From positions 2,294,001 to 2,358,000 of the forward strand of contig NZ_BAAAWN010000001.1 of assembly GCF_039535095.1 (NCBI RefSeq): a DNA stretch of 64,000 bases, written 5' to 3'. The notes beneath the pieces were generated by a model. It ran no database searches. It saw only the letters and a list, made by a program, of their open reading frames with translations, and had not been told where the DNA came from. The stretch is from Arthrobacter ramosus. GTDB taxonomy: Bacteria > Actinomycetota > Actinomycetes > Actinomycetales > Micrococcaceae. Each line of letters begins with the position of its first letter. The first letter of the stretch is position 1. A program made the translations under genes and the position numbers. Below are positions 55,166 through 63,842 of this stretch, in pieces.

Positions 55166-56206
55166 ATGGACACTCCAACACCACCGACTTCGCCTCGGCG
55201 TCCGCAGCCAGGGAGCCCCCCTTCAGCCGGCCGCCCCGATCCGGTGCGGGCCAAAGTCATCAGCTACCCGGTGCCAGACCCCTTGGAGCCACAGGGGCCC
55301 GCGCAAGACCGGATGAAACGGTCCGTGACGGAGCCGGATCGGGCCCAGGAGCCGGTTCCCAAAGGCGGCAAGAAGGCCAAGCGATCCAAACGGAAGTGGC
55401 GCCGCAAGCTCCTCCTGGCGCTCATCGCCCCGCTGGTTCTGGTCCAAATCATCGCCTTGATGTTCAGCATGGGCATGACCCCGCCACGCACCGCCTACAT
55501 GCTGGAGGCGGGTGAGCCCAACGTCTACCAGTTCGTCTCGATCAACCACATGAGCCGGCACTTGCTGGCCGCGACCATCGCCCATGAAGACGAACAGCTC
55601 GGCACACGCAGCGGGGCCTTCGACGTCGGAGACCTCCAGTCGAGGGCACAGGCGTATTTCCAGGGAAAGCCCGACCCCAGCGGTTCCACCATCCCCCAGC
55701 AGCTCGTCAAGAACATTTTCCTCTGGGACGACCAAAACGCCGTCCGCAAGGGGATTGAAGCCGTCCTGGCAACCCAGTTCAGCTACACGTTAAGCCCCCA
55801 GCGCACCTTGGAGCTCTACCTGAACTATGCCCAGTTCGGTCCCCATCTGTACGGGGTCTGCGCGGCCAGCTGGTACTACTTCGGAACACCGCCGTGGAAT
55901 ATGTCCGATTACCAGTCCGCGCAGCTGATGGGCGTCCTACCGCTGCCGGATCTGGTCAGGCGGGGCCCCAACGGGGGCATCTACCTGGGCACAGGCGTCA
56001 ACCCCGCTGTGTGGAACCTTGTGAACGGAGCGGCAAACGTCTGGGTCCCCCGTCAGCTCGTTGGCCTGGGCGGATGGCAGGCGGCCGTCGCGACGATCGG
56101 CATCACCGACACTGCCGACAGCCATGCCAACCAGCGCGCCGACAACGACGCATGCTCGACCATGCCCCAAAGCGTCAAGGACCGCATCCAAAGCGAAGCC
56201 GGCTAG
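55166..56206 (+). CDS. Monofunctional GT51 peptidoglycan transglycosylase
   Basis: The 346-residue protein has a proline-rich, basic cytosolic head of about 80 residues, one membrane anchor (LLLALIAPLVLVQIIALMF) and a GT51 domain. Family motifs are SGSTIPQQLVKNIFLW, VRKGIEAVLATQFSYTLSPQ and LELYLNYAQFGPHLYGV. It would polymerise lipid II glycans outside the membrane. The catalytic motif reads AHEDEQLGTRSGAF and lacks the usual FxxHxG, so activity is not assured. No transpeptidase domain follows. GAAGG precedes the ATG. Confidence 0.82.
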   Translation: MDTPTPPTSPRRPQPGSPPSAGRPDPVRAKVISYPVPDPLEPQGPAQDRMKRSVTEPDRAQEPVPKGGKKAKRSKRKWRRKLLLALIAPLVLVQIIALMFSMGMTPPRTAYMLEAGEPNVYQFVSINHMSRHLLAATIAHEDEQLGTRSGAFDVGDLQSRAQAYFQGKPDPSGSTIPQQLVKNIFLWDDQNAVRKGIEAVLATQFSYTLSPQRTLELYLNYAQFGPHLYGVCAASWYYFGTPPWNMSDYQSAQLMGVLPLPDLVRRGPNGGIYLGTGVNPAVWNLVNGAANVWVPRQLVGLGGWQAAVATIGITDTADSHANQRADNDACSTMPQSVKDRIQSEAG

Positions 56207-56264
56207 GACCACCGGGAACGAGTCCGGCAACGTCGCAGCACGAGTACCCGCACGGACGCCGGGC

Positions 56265-56915
56265 TCAACTGCGCGGCGCCGGCAAGTCCAGGTTCCAGTG
56301 GCGCGAGACCATCAGCAGCCAGTCGACGTCGTCATGGCCGCCGCCCGCGGGTCCCGGCGTGATGAAGAAACGGGAGACAACGCGCTGCGAGCCTTCGGCG
56401 TCTCCGTAGAGGACATCGACCGTAAAGCCGTCGCCGGCCGCTCCCGCGGTTGCGTTGCGGAAGTCGGCCGACTCGGGGTCCCGGATCGCGACCTGGCAGA
56501 ATCCGGCGTCGTTGGCCGGCACGTAGATGTCCCGGGTCAGCCTGTGGAACTCCTCCACCGGCGACAGCGGAGCCCTGGCATCCGGCGGCAGATGCCAGCC
56601 GTGCAGGACCGCCACTCCTGCACCCGCGTTGCGCACAGACATCAACAGGTACACAGCGTTATCGCTGATCTCGAGAGTGGCATGTCCACCCCGCACGACC
56701 ATCCACTTGCCTTCCATGAACCGCACCTTCTGCGGGGCGTCAGACCAATTGGAGGGCAGCAGGATGGGGCGCAAACCATTCAGCAGGGCGCGCTCGGCCA
56801 GCCGCGCCGATCGGTTGGCCGATCTCGTGGAAATGAACGTCGCGACGGCGAGAACAGTCGTACCAAGCGCGGTGCCAAGGTTGGAGAGTAGAACCCAGTC
56901 GACCATAAGCCACAT
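56265..56915 (-). CDS. Hypothetical membrane-anchored protein
   Basis: The 216-residue protein has one amino-terminal membrane helix (WVLLSNLGTALGTTVLAVAT) followed by a basic loop and a soluble, beta-rich part (RPILLPSNWSD, LMSVRNAGAGVAVLHGW). The architecture is common for actinobacterial hypothetical proteins but I cannot name a function. The codon pattern supports coding. The start may be 56915 or the ATG at 56906. Confidence 0.65.
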   Translation of the reverse strand: MWLMVDWVLLSNLGTALGTTVLAVATFISTRSANRSARLAERALLNGLRPILLPSNWSDAPQKVRFMEGKWMVVRGGHATLEISDNAVYLLMSVRNAGAGVAVLHGWHLPPDARAPLSPVEEFHRLTRDIYVPANDAGFCQVAIRDPESADFRNATAGAAGDGFTVDVLYGDAEGSQRVVSRFFITPGPAGGGHDDVDWLLMVSRHWNLDLPAPRS

Positions 56916-56976
56916 TCAACGCCTGTCCTGCCTCGCGGGCAATGGACCTCGGCGCCTGCAATATCGGCGAAGGCGC

Positions 56977-57001
56977 GGCGCCCGGCGTCGAACCGGGCGC
57001 C
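56977..57001 (-). terminator. Terminator of the epimerase/aldo-keto reductase operon
   Basis: A perfect 9-bp stem (GGCGCCCGG/CCGGGCGCC, seven-base loop) flanked by further complementary bases begins five bases after the reductase stop. Confidence 0.65.
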
Positions 57002-57006
57002 TTGCG

Positions 57007-58038
57007 TTACCGGCCGCCCTCGATCTTCCTGCTGCGTTGGTTCTCGGCCATCGGGCCGTACGGATAGACGCCGACGCGCGGTTGGCTGGCCTGGGTGAGC
57101 CGTCCGGTTTCCTCGGGGCTGAGTTCCAGGTCTGCCGCGGCCAGGTTGTCCGCCAGCTGTTCCGTCGTGCGGGCCCCGAGGATCACGGAGGTCACGGCAG
57201 GCCGGTCCGCCAACCATGCCAGTGCAACCTGGGAGGCACTGACGCCATGGTCCGCTGCGATCTTTTCCACTGCTCCGATGACGTCCCACGTGCGGGGGTC
57301 ATCGTTGCGGGCCTGCCACGCCTCCATGCCGCGTTCCGGGTTTTCACCCAGGCGCGTGGCGCCGGTGGGCGGCTCGTCGCGCTTGTACTTACCGGAGAGC
57401 CAACCGCCGCCCAAAGGAGACCACGGCAGCAGCCCGATGCCCGCATCCAGCGAAGCCGGAACGATCTCCGATTCGATCTCACGGACCAGCAGGCTGTACT
57501 GCGGCTGCAGGGTCACCGGTGCGCTCCATCCAAAGGCTTTAGCCAGGTGGACGGCCTTGGTCAATTGCCACCCCAGGAAGTTGGAAAAGCCGTAGTAGGC
57601 GATCTTGCCACTGCTGACGGAGTCGTGCAGGAAGCGCAGCGTCTCCTCCAGAGGAGTAATGGGATCCCACGCGTGCATTTGGTAGAGGTCGATTTGCTCC
57701 ACGCCCAGGCGGCGAAGCGAGTCGTCCAACGCCCGCGTGAGGTGGCGTCGAGAGGTGCCGACGTCGTTCGGCGCCGTCCCCATGGGGAAACGGCCCTTGG
57801 TGGCCAACACCACTTGGTCCCGCTCATCGGGCCGTTCGGACAGCCAGCGGCCGATGATCTCCTCCGATACACCGGCGCTGTAAACATCGGCGGTGTCAAT
57901 GAAGTTGCCGCCGGCCGCGACGTAGCTGTCCAGGATGTCGCGGGACGTTTCCTCGGTGGCCTCGGCCCCGAAGGTCATGGTTCCCAGCGCGTAGTTCGAA
58001 ACCACGGCGCCGCTGTTGCCCAAAGTGCGGTACTGCAT
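57007..58038 (-). CDS. Aldo/keto reductase
   Basis: The 343-residue NADPH-dependent reductase begins MQYRTLGNSGAVVSNYALGT. The catalytic tetrad is visible in FIDTADVYS (Asp, Tyr), VLATKGRFP (Lys) and YQMHAWDP (His). Closest to the YajO/PLR-like general group acting on aldehydes or ketosugars. GAGGAGC precedes the ATG at 58038, eight bases after the epimerase stop, so the two are co-transcribed. Confidence 0.92.
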   Translation of the reverse strand: MQYRTLGNSGAVVSNYALGTMTFGAEATEETSRDILDSYVAAGGNFIDTADVYSAGVSEEIIGRWLSERPDERDQVVLATKGRFPMGTAPNDVGTSRRHLTRALDDSLRRLGVEQIDLYQMHAWDPITPLEETLRFLHDSVSSGKIAYYGFSNFLGWQLTKAVHLAKAFGWSAPVTLQPQYSLLVREIESEIVPASLDAGIGLLPWSPLGGGWLSGKYKRDEPPTGATRLGENPERGMEAWQARNDDPRTWDVIGAVEKIAADHGVSASQVALAWLADRPAVTSVILGARTTEQLADNLAAADLELSPEETGRLTQASQPRVGVYPYGPMAENQRSRKIEGGR

Positions 58039-58046
58039 GATGCTCC

Positions 58047-58919
58047 TCAATCCTCGACGGGGGTAGTGCGGTTCGAATGGTAGGTGCGCCAAGTGTGTTC
58101 GGGCTCGAACCCAAGCAGTCGCCTGGCCTTGTCGATAGAGAGCATGGTCTCGTGCTCTTCCAGCTTCTTGATCACCTTGACGTCCGGGAACACCTCCGCA
58201 GCGAGGCTGGCACTGGACCGGCTCATGACCGTGTCCGCGTTCGCGATGATGAATGCTTCGAACCCGGGCTTGCCGTTTTCGAGGGCCCGGGCCACAGCCT
58301 GCGCCCCGTCCCGGCCATCGATGTATCCCCACAGGTTCCACTTTCGCAGCCTGGCATCGGAGTCGAAGGACGGAAACCGTTCGTAGTCTTCCACGTCCAT
58401 GACATTGGAGAACCGCAGCCCCACGATGCTCAGCTCGGGGTCCCAGCGCGTCAACTCGATCGCCATCTGCTCTTCCAGATGCTTCACCAGCGAATAGGTG
58501 CTCTCCGGCCGGGCCGGGTATTCCTCATCCACCGGGATATAGGGAGGGTCGACGTCGAACGGCAGGCCCAGCACCGTCTCACTTGAGGCGTAGACAACCT
58601 TCTTGATGCCGGCCCGGCGGGCCGCCTGGAACACGTTGTACGTCGAAAGCATGTTGTTCTCGAACGTCGCAACATCCGGGACGATGCCGGGTGCTGGAAT
58701 GGCCCCCAGATGCACAACGGCGTCGAAGCCACTGTGCCGGTCGTCCAGCCCCAGGAACACATCCAGCACCTGGCCGTAGTCACGCAAGTCGACGATCGCC
58801 AGACCTGGACTCCGCTCGCCCGCTCGGTCCAGGTTCAACACCTGGTGCCCGTCCCCGCTGAGCCGGCGCACCACGTGCCGGCCCAGTTTTCCGCTTCCAC
58901 CCGTCACTGCAATTCTCAT
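58047..58919 (-). CDS. NAD-dependent epimerase/dehydratase (extended SDR)
   Basis: The 290-residue protein has the Rossmann motif TGGSGKLGRHVVRRL, DAVVHLGAIPAPG, the catalytic YSLVK with the upstream serine in VVYASSETV, and GLRFSNVMDV. It acts on a nucleotide sugar or a free sugar acid; some close relatives are uronate dehydrogenase-like. GGGAG precedes the ATG at 58919. Together with the aldo/keto reductase it suggests a small sugar-modifying unit. Confidence 0.9.
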   Translation of the reverse strand: MRIAVTGGSGKLGRHVVRRLSGDGHQVLNLDRAGERSPGLAIVDLRDYGQVLDVFLGLDDRHSGFDAVVHLGAIPAPGIVPDVATFENNMLSTYNVFQAARRAGIKKVVYASSETVLGLPFDVDPPYIPVDEEYPARPESTYSLVKHLEEQMAIELTRWDPELSIVGLRFSNVMDVEDYERFPSFDSDARLRKWNLWGYIDGRDGAQAVARALENGKPGFEAFIIANADTVMSRSSASLAAEVFPDVKVIKKLEEHETMLSIDKARRLLGFEPEHTWRTYHSNRTTPVED

Positions 58920-59299
58920 CGGTACTCCCTCGCTATAGCTCGGCGGTCTCAATCGACACTAGGGCACAAACCTGCTCCGGCGCGTGGCCCTCCCGGTCCT
59001 AGGACAGCCAGACACCCGCTCACGCGTAATTGCGTCCGCGGATGTATTTCGCCGACACGGCCAACTTTTTCGGCAATTCAACTTGTGCCCGAGCCGCCGG
59101 TCGTCCACACTGGCTACAGATCCGCAGGAAAATGTTCCGCCGATCAAGCCCGCCGGACTCTACGGCCAGCAACCGCCCCATCACAGAATGCCGGGCAACC
59201 CCTCTCGAACCACCGCTTTCTGCCTCCCCGGGTGCGCCCGGCCCCGGAAGCCCGTGACCGCTGAGAGCCCCGGCACTTCCCGCCGAGAAAGAGACCACG
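58920..59299. other. Gene-free divergent region
   Basis: These 380 bases separate the epimerase operon (minus) from a small plus-strand gene. Open frames here lack ribosome sites and family resemblance. A slightly AT-richer stretch at 59060-59085 could hold a promoter. I see no repeat or RNA gene. Confidence 0.4.
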
Positions 59300-59554
59300 A
59301 TGATCAAACGCCACTCGGACGTCGTCCTGGAAATCACCGCCCACGACCCTGACACGATAGAAAACGACCTGAACACCGCCGTCGAAATCGCCCGCGAACA
59401 CGCCGTGAACGAGCGCCGTCACGGCATCCTCGTTACACAGCACGGATTCACCAGGTACACCGTCGCCATCAGCCGCGACGTTCCCTATGGGGAGACACTC
59501 GAACGGCGCGAATTGCCGGCGAGCCCACAGACGGAGACCGAACCAGGCTGCTGA
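59300..59554 (+). CDS. Small hypothetical protein
   Basis: The 84-residue soluble protein contains the segment GILVTQHGFTRYTVAISRDV followed by PYGETLERR, which reads as a genuine conserved small protein. The upstream sequence GAGAAAGAGACC gives a weak ribosome site. It has no signal or membrane segment. Function unknown; it precedes the HhH-GPD gene by 45 bases. Confidence 0.6.
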   Translation: MIKRHSDVVLEITAHDPDTIENDLNTAVEIAREHAVNERRHGILVTQHGFTRYTVAISRDVPYGETLERRELPASPQTETEPGC

Positions 59555-59599
59555 GTTGACCACCATGACGCGAATCAAAGCAAGTGGGAGGATGGGCGC

Positions 59600-60184
59600 A
59601 TGGAACTGCACATTACTGGCGACCCCGCCGCCGACCAACTGCTCAGCGATGACGCGTTCGCACTTCTCATCGGCATGCTGCTAGACCAACAGGTGACCAT
59701 GGAGTCTGCGTTTGCCGGACCCGAAAAGATCCGGACGCGCATCGGGTCCATGTCCCCTGCCGCAATTGCCGAATATGACCCTGCAGGTTTCGTTGAGGTC
59801 TTCAAGGAGCGTCCGTCCGTCCACCGTTTCCCCGGCTCCATGGCCGGCCGCGTCCAGGATCTCGCCGCGACCGTTCAGCGCGATTGGAATGGAGACGCAA
59901 CCGCCATCTGGACCCAGGACGAGCCCGACGGCGAGGAGGTGCTCCGCAGGTTGAAGGAATTGCCCGGCTTCGGAGAGCAAAAGGCAAAGATCTTCCTGGC
60001 GCTGCTCGGCAAGCAGCGCGGACTCCAGGCGCAGGGTTGGCGTGAGGCTGCCGGCGCCTACGGCCAGGAGAGCGCATTTCTTTCTGTCGCCGACATCGTG
60101 GATCCGGAGTCGCTGAGAAAAGTACGCGCCAACAAGCAGGCTGCCAAGGCAGCCATCAAAGCTGCGAAGGCATCCGGGAGCTGA
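59600..60184 (+). CDS. HhH-GPD-type base-excision DNA repair protein
   Basis: The 194-residue protein has ALLIGMLLDQQVTMESAFAG and the helix-hairpin-helix LKELPGFGEQKAKIFLALLG, with the expected helix-rich body. It belongs to the actinobacterial HhH-GPD group thought to remove damaged bases. The lysine- and alanine-rich tail (KQAAKAAIKAAKA) may bind DNA. The usual iron-sulfur cysteines of endonuclease III are absent. AGGATGG precedes the ATG. Confidence 0.88.
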   Translation: MELHITGDPAADQLLSDDAFALLIGMLLDQQVTMESAFAGPEKIRTRIGSMSPAAIAEYDPAGFVEVFKERPSVHRFPGSMAGRVQDLAATVQRDWNGDATAIWTQDEPDGEEVLRRLKELPGFGEQKAKIFLALLGKQRGLQAQGWREAAGAYGQESAFLSVADIVDPESLRKVRANKQAAKAAIKAAKASGS

Positions 60185-60235
60185 GAAGCACGGGACGGGG
60201 CTCTGTTCCCGCCCATATCGTGAAACGCTTGCAGC

Positions 60236-60658
60236 ATGGATCTCGAAGTGTCGCCCGCGCTCACGATTCCGACGTCGGAACTCGGCTGGCGGTTCTCCCG
60301 CTCGTCAGGGCCAGGCGGTCAACACGTCAACACCTCGGACAGCCGCGTCGTACTGTCATGGAATGTCGCCGACTCCGCAGCGCTTTCCGATGACCAACGG
60401 CTGCTGCTTGTCACCCGTCTTGGAGCACGTCTCATCGCCGGGGTGATCACGGTGACCGCCTCCGAGCAGCGGTCCCAGTTGCGCAATCGCGAGATCGCCC
60501 TGGCCAAGCTCTCCCGCCTCGTGGCAGAGGGTCTTGCTCCCGAAGCTGCTGCCCGCCGGGCGAGCAAACCGACCCGGAGCTCCAAGCGTCGGCACCGGGT
60601 CGCAAAGGAACAGCGAGCGGCGACGAAACAGCAACGAAAACGACCTTCCGCTGAGTAG
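60236..60658 (+). CDS. arfB: Alternative ribosome-rescue factor ArfB (YaeJ-type peptidyl-tRNA hydrolase)
   Basis: The 140-residue protein has the release-factor motif RSSGPGGQHVNTSDSRVVL with catalytic GGQ, followed by a basic tail (KPTRSSKRRHRVAKEQRAAT) that enters the mRNA channel of stalled ribosomes. It frees stalled peptides independent of a stop codon. Length and order match ArfB. No clear ribosome site precedes the ATG at 60236. Confidence 0.92.
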   Translation: MDLEVSPALTIPTSELGWRFSRSSGPGGQHVNTSDSRVVLSWNVADSAALSDDQRLLLVTRLGARLIAGVITVTASEQRSQLRNREIALAKLSRLVAEGLAPEAAARRASKPTRSSKRRHRVAKEQRAATKQQRKRPSAE

Positions 60659-60663
60659 CTCGC

Positions 60664-61059
60664 CTATCGAATCCCGCTGTCAACAACGAGCGTGATGTGA
60701 ACGGGGGTCTCCGAGATGACCACGGGCTCGGTCGCCGTCGAAACGTAACCCCCGACGTTGCTCGCCTTGATCACGTAACGACCGTCAGGCAGCGTGAGAC
60801 GGAAGGCCCCGGTTCCATCGCTGAGTGTCGAGCCCCGGACAGCTTCCCCGTCCAAGGCGACAACCGCGGCCCCTGGGACGGGGCGCGGCGGACACTCCTG
60901 ACCGACACGTTCGACGGGACACACAGGGGCTGTCAGGACAACACCGGTGACAACCCCGCTGTGTTCGGTGTCCGGACCGCCTGGACCGGCGCATCCGCAC
61001 AACCACAGGACCGCGGCCAGCAGGACCATGACGAATCGCTTCACTTCACTCACCAACAT
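60664..61059 (-). CDS. Lipoprotein with carboxypeptidase-regulatory-like domain
   Basis: The 131-residue protein has a lipoprotein signal (VMVLLAAVLWLCGC) and one prealbumin-like beta-sandwich (GAAVVALDGEAVRGSTLSDG and GAFRLTLPDGRYVIKASN). Such domains decorate surface proteins; no enzyme activity is expected. It is anchored outside the membrane. Convergent with arfB after a five-base gap. Confidence 0.72.
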   Translation of the reverse strand: MLVSEVKRFVMVLLAAVLWLCGCAGPGGPDTEHSGVVTGVVLTAPVCPVERVGQECPPRPVPGAAVVALDGEAVRGSTLSDGTGAFRLTLPDGRYVIKASNVGGYVSTATEPVVISETPVHITLVVDSGIR

Positions 61060-61067
61060 GTGTCGAT

Positions 61068-61538
61068 TCAGGGAGCCGGATGAATGGGATCGATCCAGGG
61101 GACTATTTCCGGGGGTTCCGTGGACTCGATATCCAGGTTAATGACTATTGGATCCTGACCGCTGCGGACAAGTACGCAACTGAGAAGCTCGGTCTTGCTC
61201 GCGTTGATCTCTTGGTGGGGCACGAACGGCGGAACAAAAATGAAATCGCCCTGACCGGCCTCTGCGACAAACTCCAGGCTGTCTCCCCATCGCATACGTG
61301 CCCGGCCGCTGACAACGTATATAACGCTTTCCAGTTCTCCGTGATGGTGAGGCCCGGTTTTGGCATTGGCATCAATGGTGACCGTGCCCGCCCACAGTTT
61401 ACTGGCCCCCGCCCGGGCATGTGTGATTGCGGCCGCTCTCGCCATACCAGGCGTCTGCGGCGTATTCGGATCGAGCTGCGAACCTGGAATGATTTTGACT
61501 CCGTGGTCGCGCCAATTTGGCTGTGGCTCAGGCCTCAT
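61068..61538 (-). CDS. Cupin-domain protein
   Basis: The 156-residue protein has the cupin motif 1 GPHHHGELESVIYVVSG with metal-binding histidines and glutamate, and motif 2 around GDFIFVPPFVPHQE. It could bind a metal and act as a small dioxygenase, isomerase or sensor. GGAGGGAAGAA fixes the ATG at 61538 rather than 61553. It lies eight bases upstream of the lipoprotein gene on the same strand. Confidence 0.85.
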   Translation of the reverse strand: MRPEPQPNWRDHGVKIIPGSQLDPNTPQTPGMARAAAITHARAGASKLWAGTVTIDANAKTGPHHHGELESVIYVVSGRARMRWGDSLEFVAEAGQGDFIFVPPFVPHQEINASKTELLSCVLVRSGQDPIVINLDIESTEPPEIVPWIDPIHPAP

Positions 61539-61652
61539 TTCTTCCCTCCGCAAAGCTGTCGCCGCGCCCCCTGGGACAATGATAGGCGCGTCAGATAGCG
61601 ACCGCAGTTGGGTGGCCCACCCAGCCTTGCCGGCTTTCGCTCAAGCCAAGCC

Positions 61653-62069
61653 TCAGGAACAGGTTCTCAGGAAGCCCGTGGCACCAGCACGTTCGTGGAA
61701 GGTCACGGTGTGGCCGCTGTCGTCATGGAATACCGCTCTCTGGCCCTCCACGGTGATGGTGCCCGGCTGGTAGGGGTTGCCCCAGCCTGCTGGCGGATTG
61801 CCGTGGCCGTCGTCCAGCGGCTGCTCGGCAACAAAGAAGGAGCCCTGCACCTGTACTTCGTAGATGCCACAGTGCGTGAAAAGAGCAAAAGGGACGCCAG
61901 AGGCAGTGGATGTTGTCGGACTGGCAGGGACGTTGCTTTGCGGCGCTGCCGGCAGCGCACATCCGCCCAACACCGCCAGCGCGGCTGCCCCGACGGCGAT
62001 GTACTGGGCGAACCTCAAGGCCTTGCTCGTCATACCCGCCGCGTGGGCGGCTTCACCGATTCGCACCAT
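61653..62069 (-). CDS. Chimeric small lipoprotein with a MerR-like amino terminus
   Basis: From the ATG at 62069, which has a good GAGGTGC site, the first 20 residues read VRIGEAAHAAGMTSKALRF, the standard beginning of a MerR regulator. The text then switches to AQYIAVGAAALAVLGGC, a lipoprotein signal, and a small beta-rich domain (GNPPAGWGNPYQPGTITVEG). An internal ATG at the MTSKALRF segment would give a normal lipoprotein. Either a deletion fused a MerR start to a lipoprotein gene, or the resemblance is accidental. Confidence 0.55.
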   Translation of the reverse strand: MVRIGEAAHAAGMTSKALRFAQYIAVGAAALAVLGGCALPAAPQSNVPASPTTSTASGVPFALFTHCGIYEVQVQGSFFVAEQPLDDGHGNPPAGWGNPYQPGTITVEGQRAVFHDDSGHTVTFHERAGATGFLRTCS

Positions 62070-62442
62070 GCACCTCGTCTTCCCCCATTGACCTCCCACT
62101 GTAGGGGAAGGCGCTCATGGGGTGAAGCAGGGCTAGCGCAAGTATTCAGCGAATTCCATTTCGACGTACTGCTGGTGATGGGGTACGGCGCTCGGACTGG
62201 CGGCTTGCGCGAAAAGCCATCAAGCTAGGTGGGGGGAACGAGGGAAGGAACGCACTCCCTCCGCACAGGAAGGCCCCGCAATTCCCAGCCCAAAACGACC
62301 ACTCAATCCATGGATCCGCACGTACATCAAGGGCAGCGACGCAGGCCGCGCAGATGCCAAACGCCTCGGCGCCCTCAGACCTGTCGAGCCGGCCGCTCGG
62401 CGGGAGGGTAAGCCCCTCCTCGGCGAAGACCAGGTCTACGTG

Positions 62443-63003
62443 ATGAAGAACGGAAAGGAGTACCATCCCGCGTGGTGCCGCATTGTTGCCGACAAATGGA
62501 ACAGCGCCCCTAGAGGGCTGCTTGTGACCCTTTTGGCGGACGTCGGGACGCGGGCCAGGTGCCGGGAATGTGATCGATCCTTGAGATCAGTAACGGAATC
62601 CTTAACGAGGGAACACGAAAGACACCCCAGGCCTACCCGGCAGCCTGACACGGTAGTCCCTTTGCGAGTCGTCGGCTTCTCCCACGGAATCCTGTTCTTG
62701 GGGGCGGGGCCGAAATATCAGGAACTCCTCAAGCAGACCGCGGTCGAGCCGGCGACTCCGCTGCTCGTCGATGGTCGTCGGCACGGCATGCTGCTGCGGG
62801 TGGACGCATCCCGCCAAGAGCCACTCCTGGTTATCCAGATGGATCCCCGCGCCAAGTTCCGGAACGGCGCTTATCAAGTGCGCTTGCGTCTTCCGCTGCG
62901 GCGCTCGGCCACCAAACCCTATGCTGTGGACTCCATTGAGCCGGCGGCGCGGGCCCGGCATGCCGCTCTGCACCCGCCGGTCGTTGACGACTTGGGAACT
63001 TGA
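62443..63003 (+). CDS. Hypothetical protein with a cysteine/histidine cluster, start uncertain
   Basis: The reading frame from the ATG at 62443 gives 186 residues with GKEYHPAWCRIVADKW and VGTRARCRECDRSL (a possible zinc knuckle) and a second half (VVPLRVVGFSHGILFLG, LLVDGRRHGMLLRVDAS) with strong third-position G/C. The frame is open back to 62179 and the upstream residues (NPWIRTYIKGSDAGRADAKR, LGALRPVEPAARREGKPLL) also look coding, but no standard start with a ribosome site is present there. The gene may start at an unusual codon or be broken at its 5' end. I do not recognise the family. Confidence 0.45.
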   Translation: MKNGKEYHPAWCRIVADKWNSAPRGLLVTLLADVGTRARCRECDRSLRSVTESLTREHERHPRPTRQPDTVVPLRVVGFSHGILFLGAGPKYQELLKQTAVEPATPLLVDGRRHGMLLRVDASRQEPLLVIQMDPRAKFRNGAYQVRLRLPLRRSATKPYAVDSIEPAARARHAALHPPVVDDLGT

Positions 63004-63019
63004 TCCGGAACCGGGGGCG

Positions 63020-63820
63020 TCACCTCCGGACAGCTCCGGGCACGCTCTCGGTGAGGAATTCCTCCCAGGTCCTGCGCCCGACGGCTCTGTCCTCGGACAG
63101 GTTGGCGCCTTCCCGGATTGCCTTGGCGGCCTTCCCCGGCATGTGAACGGGGACGAGAAGTCGTCGCTGACCGGCTGCGGCGAGATAGGAGCGGATAAGG
63201 TCACCCATCGGATAGCAGGCCGGGCCCGCGAGATCGGGCACGAGGCCGGCGGGCTGACCGAGAGCGAGCTCGACGAGCCGGTCCGCGACCTCGCCGGCGT
63301 CCACCGGTTGGAACCGGAAGCCCTTCGGCACTGGAACGACCGGAAGCTTGGCCATGGCCCGCGAGGTGAGCAGGGTCAGCTCGAAGAACTGGGTGGCGCG
63401 GAGGGTACTGAACGGAATCCCCGACGCGGCCACGACCTGCTCCGCGTCCCGTTTGGACGCGAAGTAGCCGAAAGCCGCACGGTCGAAGCCGCTCATGACC
63501 GGGATCGTGTCCGCCCCCACGACTGAGATGAACACAAGATGCGCCACACCCGTGCGGGAAGCCGCGGCGACGAGGCGGCGGGCCTTGTCGCCGTCGCCCT
63601 TCTGCGCTCCGGCGCAATGCACCACCGTCCTGACACCGCTCAAGGCGGCCTCGACTCCGTCGCCAGTGTCTAGGTCGCACTGCGCGAATTCGATGCCTTG
63701 CTCGGGTGGAGGGGCATGACGGCCCGCCACTCGCACTGAGTGGCCCCCGTCCCGCAGGCGCGAGGCCACGAGCCTCCCGAGGGTGCCGGTACCGCCCGTC
63801 ACCAAAATCGTCGGGTTCAT
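63020..63820 (-). CDS. NAD(P)-binding SDR-type oxidoreductase (NmrA-like)
   Basis: The 266-residue protein has ILVTGGTGTLGRLVASRL, RTVVHCAGAQKGDGDKARRL and LVFISVVGADTIP, typical of NAD(P)H-binding atypical SDRs, some of which act as anthranilate or quinone-linked reductases. GAAGGGA is best spaced for the ATG at 63820. It starts 22 bases after the stop of a RibD-like gene, implying a two-gene operon. Confidence 0.88.
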   Translation of the reverse strand: MNPTILVTGGTGTLGRLVASRLRDGGHSVRVAGRHAPPPEQGIEFAQCDLDTGDGVEAALSGVRTVVHCAGAQKGDGDKARRLVAAASRTGVAHLVFISVVGADTIPVMSGFDRAAFGYFASKRDAEQVVAASGIPFSTLRATQFFELTLLTSRAMAKLPVVPVPKGFRFQPVDAGEVADRLVELALGQPAGLVPDLAGPACYPMGDLIRSYLAAAGQRRLLVPVHMPGKAAKAIREGANLSEDRAVGRRTWEEFLTESVPGAVRR

Positions 63821-63842
63821 GACCATTTCCCTTCGGATTGGC

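Noticed and set aside
62602..63204. 200-codon minus-strand open frame
   Set aside because: It spans the opposite strand of the cysteine-cluster protein and the end of the SDR gene; composition looks like a shadow frame.
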